64,000 nucleotides of DNA, from positions 1-64,000 of the forward strand of contig NZ_JTFC01000015.1 in assembly GCF_003991225.1 (NCBI RefSeq). Reading direction: 5' to 3'. Shown here piece after piece: positions 27,254 to 35,432 of this stretch (position 1 is the first letter of the stretch; the number at the start of each line of letters is the position of its first letter). Made by a program: the position numbers and the translations under genes. This stretch comes from Candidatus Kurthia intestinigallinarum. GTDB taxonomy: Bacteria > Bacillota > Bacilli > Bacillales_A > Planococcaceae. The notes below the pieces were generated by a model. It was given only the letters and a program-made list of their open reading frames with translations. It was not told the origin of the DNA and did no database searches.

Positions 27254-28948
27254 ATGATGGAATATGCAACGATTTCGGAAACAATCTTATTATCATATGA
27301 ACAAACAAAGATTGCGGTGTATGAAGAAACGAAAGAATTATTCGAAGATGCACCAATGCTATTAGAATTATGGCATCAAGATGCGTACCAGACATCAGAT
27401 GATGAACGTTTGCACCAGCAACCAAAAAATGAAGCGTTCCTCGCATTATTTAATTTAATTACCGTGGAATTAACCAATTTCAAGCGAATGACGAAAAAGG
27501 TAATTCGCGATACGGTTGAAAGTTATAAAGATACGATTACACAAACGATGTTACCTTTTGTACAAATGATGAGTGACGTAGAAATCGATTTTTCAAAACC
27601 ACTAGTTAATCAAAATTATATGATGACGGATTCAAGCACGACTTTTTATTTGATGCGCAATATCGTCACAAGCAAAAAAGGCTTTGCCGATAATGGGAAA
27701 GGTCATCTTGAATCGGAGCTTGTCGATAATCAAGGTCAATTGCATGGTTTGGCCGAATTGCGCCCTGCCCCATTAATGGAAACCGAACCAACAGACTATT
27801 TAATTGATGCAGTAGAAAATACACTTAGTTCATTGGATGAATTAACAGCAGATATTTTTGATTTAGTATCATATATGTGGATGACTGGCGAACATACAAG
27901 TGATGGCTTCATTGAATTTCATAGTGATGATGCCCTCCTTTTACAGCATGGACATAATGATGATGCCCTTGACACAATGAAATTTAAAGAACGAGATCGA
28001 TTCAATATTATGCGTCGGGTCGCTGCGCTAACGAGTGTATGGGTGGCGCTTAATGATGGACCGGACCGTTTGAAAATCGTCAATTCACGTGATATTAATT
28101 CGAAGCTATACAAATTCCAAGACTTCAAGCGGATGTTTGAGGTAGGAAATGTTCGTATTGCCTTTGATAAAAAAACGAATAAGCCAAAAGGGATTTATGC
28201 ACTTGAGATTAAACCATCATCGTTATTACAACCATATTTAAATGGCAGTAAATCGTCATTAGGTGTGCTCGACTTAAAAGTATTTAAATATAGTTATTTT
28301 ACACAGCGGGAGCATAAGCGTCTAACTCGTTATTTGAGTCGTCAATGGAAAATTCGTGTCGTTCGAGGAACATTACATCAGCCATTTAAAATTGGTACAT
28401 TGCTAAAGGAAATGAATTTTCCTGAGCGTTTAAATGGTGTGCAACTTCGGGATAAATTTGAAGAAGTATTAGATGATTTGCAGCGCGATGAAATTATTAA
28501 AGCGTGGAATTATAGTGAAACGATTGATGAAGCGCGTGTTGGCAAACGTGGGTGGGTAAAAAATTATTGGAGCCAGCTAAGCGTGACAATTTTACCTCCG
28601 GATGTGGTTGTATTAGAAAACCGCAAACAAATTCCATTGCCAACTAATTCAGACGAGAAACTTATAGAAGAATCCACTGAAGAAGTCATTGAAGCAATTT
28701 TTGAAGATGTTGCAGAGCCAGAGCAGGAAGCCTTTGACTTTGATGAAGTCATTGAAGAATCTGCGGTTATGTTATTAACACCCGAAACGATGCGAGCTAA
28801 AATCGATGAACTTGGTTACTCGATTCGTAAAGCTGCTGAGGAAATGGGAATGAGCCATACAACATTGTCACGTTATATGAATCATAAAATTAAACGACAT
28901 AACAAGGACAATGACAAAAAAATGCTTCAGTGGATGAAAGATAATTAG
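27254..28948 (+). CDS. Plasmid replication initiator protein (Rep)
   Basis: A protein of 564 residues with tandem winged-helix-like sequence as in iteron-binding initiators. The C-terminal about 50 residues form a helix-turn-helix (YSIRKAAEEMGMSHTTLSRYMN), preceded by an acidic linker (about 450-500). The ATG follows AAAGAGGTGGTGC immediately beside the iterons, as expected of an initiator that binds them and controls its own synthesis. It is unusually large for Rep_3 proteins (about 300-400), so it may belong to a less common family. The role is inferred mainly from position and the HTH. Confidence 0.7.
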   Translation: MMEYATISETILLSYEQTKIAVYEETKELFEDAPMLLELWHQDAYQTSDDERLHQQPKNEAFLALFNLITVELTNFKRMTKKVIRDTVESYKDTITQTMLPFVQMMSDVEIDFSKPLVNQNYMMTDSSTTFYLMRNIVTSKKGFADNGKGHLESELVDNQGQLHGLAELRPAPLMETEPTDYLIDAVENTLSSLDELTADIFDLVSYMWMTGEHTSDGFIEFHSDDALLLQHGHNDDALDTMKFKERDRFNIMRRVAALTSVWVALNDGPDRLKIVNSRDINSKLYKFQDFKRMFEVGNVRIAFDKKTNKPKGIYALEIKPSSLLQPYLNGSKSSLGVLDLKVFKYSYFTQREHKRLTRYLSRQWKIRVVRGTLHQPFKIGTLLKEMNFPERLNGVQLRDKFEEVLDDLQRDEIIKAWNYSETIDEARVGKRGWVKNYWSQLSVTILPPDVVVLENRKQIPLPTNSDEKLIEESTEEVIEAIFEDVAEPEQEAFDFDEVIEESAVMLLTPETMRAKIDELGYSIRKAAEEMGMSHTTLSRYMNHKIKRHNKDNDKKMLQWMKDN

Positions 28949-28981
28949 AGCTTGTTAGTGTACGCTTGAAATAGATAGCGG

Positions 28982-29045
28982 TATAATTTAACTATGCAAT
29001 AAGCATAGTTAATTGACGAATAAAACATACTAGTTTAAAGTATGT
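28982..29045 (+). promoter_or_regulatory. clpX-like gene promoter region with two dyads
   Basis: TATAAT at 28982-28987 is followed by a perfect dyad, TTAACTATGC / GCATAGTTAA (28988-29012). Next come TTGACG (29013-29018), 17 bases, and TAAAGT (29036-29041), the latter inside a second dyad, ACATACT / AGTATGT (29025-29045). Two promoters with operators are suggested. Confidence 0.6.
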
Positions 29046-29070
29046 GAACAACAACGCCTAGGGGGATATT

Positions 29071-30339
29071 ATGACGAACGAAAAATTAACACAATGTAGT
29101 ATTTGTCATCAGGAATTAGAAGGTACCGTTTTTATTAAAGGTCCAGATGAGAAAGTAGCAATTTGTGAAGACTGTATTCAAACAGCTTATGAAATTTTAG
29201 GATTAGGTCCTGTACAATATAATGAGGTTAATGAGTCAGATGAATCAATGTTAAATGCTGAAAACTTTGTCCGCCCTTCTATTATTCGTGATTACCTAAA
29301 TGATTTTGTTATTGGTCAAGAAGAAGCGAAACGCGTATTAGCAGTCGCAATTTATAATCACTTAAAACGTATGGCACATAACGCACACCGTGAAGAAGGT
29401 CAACCAGAAATTGAAAAATCAAATGTATTAATGGTTGGACCAACGGGTTCAGGTAAAACGTATCTACTACGTAAAGTGGCAGAGCTAATTGACATTCCAA
29501 TGATTGTAGCAGATGCTTCAAGTATGACAGCAGCTGGTTATGTAGGTAGCGACCCAGAAATTATGTTGCGCCAATTACTACAAGCAGCAGATGGCGATCT
29601 AGACCGCGCACAACGTGGAATCATTTATATTGATGAAATTGATAAATTAGGTCGTAAATCAGAATCAGCTTCAATCACACGTGATGTATCAGGTGAATCT
29701 GTACAACAACAAATTTTAAAAATTCTTGAAGGTACAAAATCTCAAGTACCATTAGATGCCAACCGCTTACACCCAGGTGGCAACAATGTTGAAATGGATA
29801 CATCAAATATTTTATTCGTTGTTGGGGGTTCATTTGAAGGTATTGAAGAAATCATTAAAAAACGTTTGGGTGAAGAAGGTCGTCGCATTGGTTTTGACGA
29901 AATTTCAGAAGCTGAACAAAAGAAAAAAGATTTCAACCACTACATTTTAGAAGTAGAGGCTGAGGACTTACGCAAATTTGGTATGATTCCGGAATTACTT
30001 GGCCGTCTACCAGTCGTTGTACCACTACAAGAACTAGATGTGGATGCATTGACACGTATTTTAACAGAACCACAAAATGCATTACTAAAACAATACAGTT
30101 CATTATTAAGCTATGATGGTGCTGATATTGAATTCTCAGACGAAGCAGTAAAAGCAATCGCTGAAATTGCTTACGAGAAGAAAACAGGTGCACGTTCATT
30201 ACGCTCTGTATTAGAAAAAGTATTATTACCGCATATGTTCAATCTTCCTGATGAAGAAGAAAACGTAACGTTTTACTTTGATGAAGAATCAATTCGCAGT
30301 GGCAAAGCACCAAAACGTATTGTGAAAGAATCAAAATAA
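29071..30339 (+). CDS. Divergent ClpX-type AAA+ unfoldase (accessory paralogue)
   Basis: A protein of 422 residues with full ClpX layout: N-terminal zinc-binding domain (CSICHQ...AICEDCI), Walker A GPTGSGKT, pore loop 1 GYVG, Walker B IIYIDEID, sensor 2 GARSLRS. The IGF tripeptide that docks on ClpP is kept (RRIGFDE), so protease coupling is possible. Differences from housekeeping ClpX: the RKH pore loop reads NRLHP, residues are inserted before IGF, and Walker A is followed by YLLRK rather than LLAQ. It lies just after rep, so it may remodel or degrade Rep, as host ClpX does for some plasmid initiators. That role is inference. Confidence 0.87.
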   Translation: MTNEKLTQCSICHQELEGTVFIKGPDEKVAICEDCIQTAYEILGLGPVQYNEVNESDESMLNAENFVRPSIIRDYLNDFVIGQEEAKRVLAVAIYNHLKRMAHNAHREEGQPEIEKSNVLMVGPTGSGKTYLLRKVAELIDIPMIVADASSMTAAGYVGSDPEIMLRQLLQAADGDLDRAQRGIIYIDEIDKLGRKSESASITRDVSGESVQQQILKILEGTKSQVPLDANRLHPGGNNVEMDTSNILFVVGGSFEGIEEIIKKRLGEEGRRIGFDEISEAEQKKKDFNHYILEVEAEDLRKFGMIPELLGRLPVVVPLQELDVDALTRILTEPQNALLKQYSSLLSYDGADIEFSDEAVKAIAEIAYEKKTGARSLRSVLEKVLLPHMFNLPDEEENVTFYFDEESIRSGKAPKRIVKESK

Positions 30340-30344
30340 TAAAC

Positions 30345-30378
30345 GAAAATCCCTACAGCAACTGCTGTGGGGATTTTT
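30345..30378 (+). terminator. Terminator of the clpX-like gene
   Basis: An AAATCCC(T)ACAGCA / TGCTGTGGGGATTT stem is followed by a T-run. Confidence 0.85.
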
Positions 30379-30452
30379 TAATTAACTAATAAATAAATTA
30401 GTATATTAATAATTTAATCAGTTAATAAATTAAAAAACTAATTAGTTAATTG
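30379..30452. repeat. A/T-only dispersed repeat
   Basis: A TTAATTAGTTAATTTATTAA-family copy directly after the clpX-like terminator. The following sequence to about 30738 contains no recognisable gene. Confidence 0.6.
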
Positions 30453-30738
30453 ATTTTTTTGAATGGAGTATTTAATATTCTTTATAATAGAAAGAACATC
30501 AAACTTTTAGCAAGAACCGATACAACGTAAATTGAGGCTTAGCTAAGAAAAAATAAAATTTATTTTGTATGATTTTAAAAGTAATCATTTCGCTGATAGA
30601 TAAAGGACATTCTCTATACAATGTCGAATAGAATATAAACAAGAAAAGTAAGTGCAAGTTATTAAAAACTACGCTCTAATGTAGACAGTAAATAGTATAT
30701 GTAACTTATTATCCTTTTACGACTTCTTGGAATATCAC

Positions 30739-30790
30739 AAATAAATAAATAATTAATTAGTTAACCAATTAATTATTTAACTAATTAATT
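30739..30790. repeat. A/T-only dispersed repeat
   Basis: Family copy just upstream of the 54-residue membrane protein gene, ending about ten bases before its ribosome binding site. Confidence 0.6.
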
Positions 30791-30808
30791 GAAAATGGAG
30801 GTATACAT

Positions 30809-30973
30809 ATGAAACAATTTCTATTAACAGCACCATTGTACTTTATGACAGGGATTGGGTTTTATCATGCATTATTCGGCAGTAATAAATTATTTGGGAT
30901 TATTATTTTAGTAGTTGGTATCTTAGGGATTTCGTTAGATTTGATTTCAAAGCGTACGAAGAAAGTTACGTAA
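30809..30973 (+). CDS. Small membrane protein, 54 residues
   Basis: A short frame starting MKQFLLTAPLYFMTGIGFYH with a second hydrophobic stretch (about 29-47, GIIILVVGILGISLDLI) and a basic tail KRTKKVT. A GGAGG site lies seven bases before the ATG, and a terminator hairpin (AGGAAC...GTTCCT plus T-run, about 30992-31026) follows, so it appears to be a real gene. No function is recognised. Confidence 0.7.
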   Translation: MKQFLLTAPLYFMTGIGFYHALFGSNKLFGIIILVVGILGISLDLISKRTKKVT

Positions 30974-31030
30974 CTTTATAGACATGAGATAATCAGGAAC
31001 TGCTACTATGGTGGTTCCTATTTTTTATAT

Positions 31031-31080
31031 AACAAACTAATAAATAAATAAATTACTTTGTTAATTAGTTAATTTATTTT
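31031..31080. repeat. A/T-only dispersed repeat
   Basis: Family copy between the small membrane protein gene and the phosphatase pseudogene. Confidence 0.6.
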
Positions 31081-31093
31081 ACGAGAGAATGAT

Positions 31094-31638
31094 ATGACGA
31101 CTATTTAATTTGTAAGACACGCACGCATTCTCATTATACGACAGATGAATAGAATCGCCCGCTTTCAATAGAAGGAAGAGAAGAAGTAGAAAAATTAGTC
31201 TCTTTTTTCAGTACATACATATTGATGCTCCATAGGCCAGGAATTACCGAAGAACAGCAAGATTGCAAAACAAAAGAAGTTAAACATACATACTCTTGAA
31301 GGTTTAAATGAACGCCGTGTTTCTAGTGCACCAGTGAAACGTTTTGAAGAAGTAATGCATAAACTATGGGGCGTCAACCATCGTTTTCCCTCCCTAGTGG
31401 AGAATTAAATGAAGTAGCACGGCATAGAATAAGGAAGGCAATGGATCAATTAGTCGTAAAGCATGCGCAACGAACCTTGTTAATAGGCACACATGAAAAT
31501 ATCTTTACATTGTGGTTATAATCATATGATTCAAACTATAGTTATATGTTTTGGAAGTCTTTAAAAATGCCAGAAATAATTAAAGTCGTTGTGAAATCAG
31601 CGAAAGCACGGGAGGTAGAAAGGGTTTGTTTCACGTGA
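31094..31638 (+). pseudogene. Histidine phosphatase (phosphoglycerate mutase-like), degraded
   Basis: Translation from ATG 31094 gives MTTI-stop-FVRHAHSHYTTDE-stop-NRPLSIEGREE, the RHG-type start of a histidine phosphatase with stop codons. Further recognisable parts are in shifted frames: LEGLNERRVSSAPVKRFEEV, GGELNEVARHRI, LLIGTHEN and FWKSLKMPEIIKV. Several stops and frameshifts make it non-functional. A perfect parS site overlaps its end. Confidence 0.8.
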
Positions 31639-31642
31639 AACA
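31627..31642. promoter_or_regulatory. parS: Perfect chromosomal-type parS site
   Basis: TGTTTCACGTGAAACA is a 16-base perfect palindrome that matches the Spo0J/ParB consensus TGTTNCACGTGAAACA of Bacillus. It lies at the 3' end of the phosphatase pseudogene. No Spo0J-type ParB gene is present in the window. Confidence 0.88.
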
Positions 31643-31661
31643 AATAGTAATAGATACTCTA

Positions 31662-31710
31662 TATTAATTAGTTAAACTATTAATTTATTAACTAATTAAT
31701 TTTATAAATT
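31662..31710. repeat. A/T-only dispersed repeat
   Basis: Family copy 20 bases to the right of the parS palindrome, with arms that form a long A/T inverted repeat (ATTAATTAGTTAA...TTAACTAATTAAT). Confidence 0.65.
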
Positions 31711-31801
31711 TTAATGCTTTCGTTTCATTTTTATAAAAACCTCCCTAAACTAACCATTTTCCGTTAGAATAAGAAAGACTAGCAATGTTGGAGGTACACA
31801 A

Positions 31802-32824
31802 ATGAATAAAACATTTCAAAGAGTAAGCTGCCTCATCATAGCAACGAGTTTGCTAGCTGCTTGTAGTTCGACGAGTGCTGAGAGTGATCAGAGTAATAAA
31901 ATGATAGCAGCAAAAGAGGAAAAGGTTCCGAAGAATTTCACGAAGGAACTTAATGAAATTGTTGATGATCGTACACTAGAAATAGCAGAGAATGTTTTAG
32001 TGTATGCACATAAATATGAACAACAATATGACACACCTATTCAAGATAAGAAGCAAGAATTCAAACGAGCGCTTGTAAATATTGTGAATACATCATATTT
32101 AGAAGGTGATACTGCGGCGAAGGCTTCACAGCTCTTTAAAACTTATTTTTTAAAGGAAGCATTTGAAGAAAATAGCACAGAGTATGCGTTACTAGAAAAC
32201 TATTCTCAAGCATTGATTCAATCGCTGCGTTTAGAAATAGCGGACGAGCAAAATAATGAAGATGTCGCAGAGAAATCTGAAGATGAGTTAGATTTGTTGA
32301 ATGATAAGATTGCAGAAAGTGCCAAAGCTTTAAATTCAAAGCTCGGAAATAAAATTTATAAAATGCTTAATAACTCACTGGAAAATTCGTCAGAAGAAGA
32401 CAATATTTACGTGAGTACAGGTCGTTTAAAAGATGGATTGAATTTAAGACAGGCCCCAAGTGCAGAATCGCCATTAGCCCTACCAAAGGAATTGCCAAAT
32501 GGAACGGCGCTTAAGGTCATTAGCAAACAAGGCAACTGGTATAAAGTATTTGTGATTGGCAAAGGTGTAGAAGGTTGGGTAAATAGCACATTTACATCGA
32601 TTACTGCACCAACATACAAAGAAGCGTACGCAGCTTTTGTCGAAGTATATAACGACACATTAGTATTACGTGAAGGTGCAGAAAAGACGTATCCGAAAAT
32701 TGCAGAGCTAGAAAATGGTACGGAACTACAAGTCTATGATGAATCAGATGGCTGGTATTATGTACATGTTCCAAGTATTAATGAGTATGGATGGGTACAT
32801 AGCTATTTTGTTACACGTGAATAA
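31802..32824 (+). CDS. Lipoprotein with two bacterial SH3 domains
   Basis: A protein of 340 residues. The signal peptide ends in LLAAC (lipidated Cys about residue 21). A helical Glu/Lys-rich region spans about 40-195. Two SH3b domains follow (about 203-263 with DGLNLRQAPS...GVEGWVNS, and about 275-338 with LVLREGAEKTYP...YGWVHSYF). SH3b domains usually bind cell-wall peptidoglycan or peptides. The ATG follows TTGGAGGTACACAA. It is likely surface-anchored; precise role unknown. Confidence 0.82.
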   Translation: MNKTFQRVSCLIIATSLLAACSSTSAESDQSNKMIAAKEEKVPKNFTKELNEIVDDRTLEIAENVLVYAHKYEQQYDTPIQDKKQEFKRALVNIVNTSYLEGDTAAKASQLFKTYFLKEAFEENSTEYALLENYSQALIQSLRLEIADEQNNEDVAEKSEDELDLLNDKIAESAKALNSKLGNKIYKMLNNSLENSSEEDNIYVSTGRLKDGLNLRQAPSAESPLALPKELPNGTALKVISKQGNWYKVFVIGKGVEGWVNSTFTSITAPTYKEAYAAFVEVYNDTLVLREGAEKTYPKIAELENGTELQVYDESDGWYYVHVPSINEYGWVHSYFVTRE

Positions 32825-32831
32825 TTAAAAT

Positions 32832-32858
32832 GAATCGCGCTTAGTCGCGATTTTTTGT
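32832..32858 (+). terminator. Terminator of the SH3 lipoprotein gene
   Basis: AATCGCG and CGCGATT arms with a five- to six-base loop are followed by TTTTT. Confidence 0.8.
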
Positions 32859-32882
32859 TATGGAATGAAAGAAGGGGTATAG

Positions 32883-33821
32883 ATGTTAAATAAATTAAAT
32901 CACTTTATACAGAGATGGATGCCCATTCTAACACCACTTAGTCTAGTAGTAGGTGTAATTTTAGAGGATATCGGACAACATTTACTATTTTTAGTAGCAT
33001 GGTTATTTGCTTTTATGACACTTGTTAGTGGGTTGAAAATGAATTTTCGTGATGTGAAAGTTTTTACAAAGTATCCTAAAACGATTTTATTCACAATTGC
33101 TTTTTTACATATTTTAATGCCACTTTGGGCATATGGATTATCCCAATGGGTTTTTGATGATCATTTACTGACGATTGGTTTTATTTTATCGGTTGCAGTC
33201 CCAACCGGTGTAACGAGTGTCATTTGGGTAACAATTGGTCGAGGAAATATTCCACTATGTTTAGCTATTATTTTAATTGACACATTATTAGCTCCGATTA
33301 TTATGCCTGCCCTTCTTCATCTTTTTGTTGGAGAAACGATTCAAATCGATACAATGGGTTTGATTATGGATTTAATTTGGATGATTGTACTACCCTCTCT
33401 ATTAGGAATCGTCATAAATGAGGTGTCAAAAGGACAAATTCAACGAAAATATGGTGCGGTGTTATCTCCTCTATCAAAGCTATGCTTATTTGGTGTTATT
33501 ATGATTAATAGCAGTGCGATTGCGCCCTATTTAAAAAATATCAATAGTGAATTGGCGCTTGTGATTGGTATTGTTTTTGCACTTGCGGTTTCTGGCTATT
33601 TGATTGCATTTATTATTGGTTACATCGTTTGGAAGGATCGGACGATTGCAACGACATTTTTATTTACTGCAGGTATGCGAAATATTGCGGTAGGTGTCAT
33701 TATTGCGACAACCTATTTTCCGGCCAAAGTTGCGATGCCAGTTGTTTTTGGTATGTTGTTTCAGCAAATACTGGCTTCGGTTTTCAATAAATTGAATGAG
33801 CGTCAAGTAACTAAAGTTTAG
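32883..33821 (+). CDS. Bile acid:sodium symporter-family (BASS) transporter
   Basis: A protein of 312 residues with about ten membrane segments. Family features are the helix-4 stretch SVAVPTGVTSVIWVTIGRGN and the helix-9 stretch FTAGMRNIAVGVIIATTYF. Bacterial BASS members move bile acids, pantoate or other organic anions with sodium. The ATG follows AAGAAGGGGTATAG. It lies 58 bases after the SH3 lipoprotein gene, past a terminator, so it is probably a separate unit. Substrate unknown. Confidence 0.82.
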   Translation: MLNKLNHFIQRWMPILTPLSLVVGVILEDIGQHLLFLVAWLFAFMTLVSGLKMNFRDVKVFTKYPKTILFTIAFLHILMPLWAYGLSQWVFDDHLLTIGFILSVAVPTGVTSVIWVTIGRGNIPLCLAIILIDTLLAPIIMPALLHLFVGETIQIDTMGLIMDLIWMIVLPSLLGIVINEVSKGQIQRKYGAVLSPLSKLCLFGVIMINSSAIAPYLKNINSELALVIGIVFALAVSGYLIAFIIGYIVWKDRTIATTFLFTAGMRNIAVGVIIATTYFPAKVAMPVVFGMLFQQILASVFNKLNERQVTKV

Positions 33822-34112
33822 CGCAGCGTTAAAAAAGAAACAATTATGAGTAATTTAAAAATGCACTAAAAAAAATTAGGAAATGTAAAAAATAACTTCA
33901 TATTAATCAATTAAAAGAAAGACGTATATTATTTAATAGGTCTTTCTTTTTTTATAAACTTATTTAATGTAATTTGACGTATTCATAAAAAAATAGGTAA
34001 TAAAACTTACTTTACTATTTTATCGCATTGAAATACGGTTGATTTTTGATAGAAATTCACAATAAAGGTAATGTTTATTATTTTAATTAAAAGAAAATTC
34101 AGAAAAAATAAA
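33822..34112. other. Intergenic region with a terminator
   Basis: AAAGAAAGAC...GTCTTTCTTTTTTT (about 33915-33952) is a terminator for the BASS gene or read-through from it. The rest is AT-rich with no gene seen. Confidence 0.6.
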
Positions 34113-34170
34113 TTGACTAAATTATGTAAAAAAAGTATAGTGAAACCATAAATGATAATTATAATCATTT
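34113..34170 (+). promoter_or_regulatory. Promoter and Fur/PerR-like dyad upstream of the alcohol dehydrogenase
   Basis: TTGACT (34113-34118), 17 bases, and TATAGT (34136-34141) form a strong promoter. At 34151-34170 ATGATAATTATAATCAT is a near-perfect dyad resembling Fur-family boxes (TGATAATNATTATCA), placed just after the start of transcription as a repressor site would be. Confidence 0.65.
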
Positions 34171-34218
34171 ATTTTTCACCGAAAAATATTCCCCAAATGA
34201 GAAAGGAGAAATTTTTAG

Positions 34219-35235
34219 ATGAAAGCAGCAGTAGTAACGAGTGATAAGTCCGTTAAAGTTGAGGACAAGCAATTAAGAGCACTAGAATATGGAGAGGCAC
34301 TGGTAAAAACCGAATATTGTGGCGTTTGTCATACAGACTTACATGTGAAAAACGCAGATTTTGGTGATGTGACAGGCGTGGTGCTTGGACATGAAGGTGT
34401 CGGAAAAGTTATTGAAATCGGCGAAGGTGTCGAATCATTAAAAGTCGGTGACCGTGTATCAATCGCATGGATGTACGAGAGTTGTGGACATTGTGAATAT
34501 TGTACAACAGGCCGCGAAACATTGTGCCGTGATGTAAAAAATGCGGGTTATACAGTCGATGGCGCAATGGCTGAGGAAGTTATTGTTAAAGCCGATTACG
34601 CAGTAAAAGTACCAGATAATTTAGATCCTGCAGCAGCGTCTTCAGTGACATGTGCGGGAGTTACGACATATAAAGCAGTGAAAGAATCACAAATTCGACC
34701 AGGTCAATGGATTGGTGTATTTGGTATTGGCGGCTTAGGAAATTTAGCTGTACAGTATGCTAAAAATGTATTTGGCGCTAAAGTAGTCGCATTTGATATT
34801 AGCGATGAAAAATTAGCCTTTGCGAAAGAGCTAGGTGCGGATGCAACCGTAAATTCATTAAATGAGGACCCTGTTGAAAAAGCAAAAGAATTAACAGGCG
34901 GTAAAGGGCTAGATGCAACGGTTATTACAGCAGTTGCAAAAACGCCATTTAACCAAGCAATTGATGTTGTAAAAGCAGGTGCACGAGTTGTAGCAGTTGG
35001 TTTACCTGTCGATAAAATGGATTTAAATATTCCACGCCTTGTACTAGACGGCATTCAAGTAGTGGGTTCATTAGTAGGAACGCGTCAAGATTTACAAGAG
35101 GCATTCCAATTTGCAGCTGAGGGTAAAGTAGTGCCGAAAGTTGCCCTTCGTCCAATCGAGGATATTAATGATATTTTAGAAGAAATGGAAGAAGGTAAAA
35201 TCACAGGCCGTATGGTAATTGATTTCACAAAATAA
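34219..35235 (+). CDS. adhP: Zinc-dependent alcohol dehydrogenase, AdhP/AdhA type
   Basis: A medium-chain dehydrogenase of 338 residues. The catalytic zinc site shows in CGVCHTDLH and GHEGVG; the structural zinc cysteines are in [15 protein letters not shown]; the NAD-binding motif is [16 protein letters not shown]. Length and motifs match AdhP-type ethanol/aldehyde dehydrogenases of Bacillales. The ATG follows AAAGGAG. It is monocistronic, with a strong promoter, a Fur/PerR-like dyad and a terminator. Zinc or peroxide/iron-linked control is inferred from that dyad only. Confidence 0.9.
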   Translation: MKAAVVTSDKSVKVEDKQLRALEYGEALVKTEYCGVCHTDLHVKNADFGDVTGVVLGHEGVGKVIEIGEGVESLKVGDRVSIAWMYESCGHCEYCTTGRETLCRDVKNAGYTVDGAMAEEVIVKADYAVKVPDNLDPAAASSVTCAGVTTYKAVKESQIRPGQWIGVFGIGGLGNLAVQYAKNVFGAKVVAFDISDEKLAFAKELGADATVNSLNEDPVEKAKELTGGKGLDATVITAVAKTPFNQAIDVVKAGARVVAVGLPVDKMDLNIPRLVLDGIQVVGSLVGTRQDLQEAFQFAAEGKVVPKVALRPIEDINDILEEMEEGKITGRMVIDFTK

Positions 35236-35244
35236 TACATTAGT

Positions 35245-35284
35245 AAAACACTCATATGCTGTTTTTTCAGCATATGAGTGTTTT
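35245..35284 (+). terminator. Terminator of the alcohol dehydrogenase gene
   Basis: A 17-bp stem pairing AAAACACTCATATGCTG with CAGCATATGAGTGTTTT across a T-rich loop. Confidence 0.85.
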
Positions 35285-35286
35285 AA

Positions 35287-35334
35287 AATTAATTAGTTAA
35301 TTTATTAAACTATTAACTAATTAATAAATAAATT
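35287..35334. repeat. A/T-only dispersed repeat
   Basis: One of the best copies: ATTAATTAGTTAATTTATTAA, then ACTATTAACTAATTAAT, then AAATAAATT. Confidence 0.7.
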
Positions 35335-35367
35335 CCCTTCTATATAATATGTTTGAAGCTGTAGTGC

Positions 35368-35398
35368 TTGACTATACAGTAACTGGATAGTTTACAGT
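35368..35398 (+). promoter_or_regulatory. MerR-type promoter with 19-base spacer
   Basis: TTGACT (35368-35373) and TACAGT (35393-35398) are 19 bases apart, and the spacer region holds a dyad (ACTAT...ATAGT). This long spacer with an internal dyad is the signature of promoters activated by MerR-family regulators such as BltR and BmrR. Confidence 0.65.
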
Positions 35399-35432
35399 AA
35401 GGATGTAAAAGAAAAAGAAGGGTCTTGAAATT

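Noticed and set aside
29071-30339. ClpX-like gene considered as the housekeeping chromosomal clpX
   Set aside because: The sequence departs from conserved ClpX at the RKH loop and near IGF, and neighbours are plasmid replication genes rather than tig or lon.
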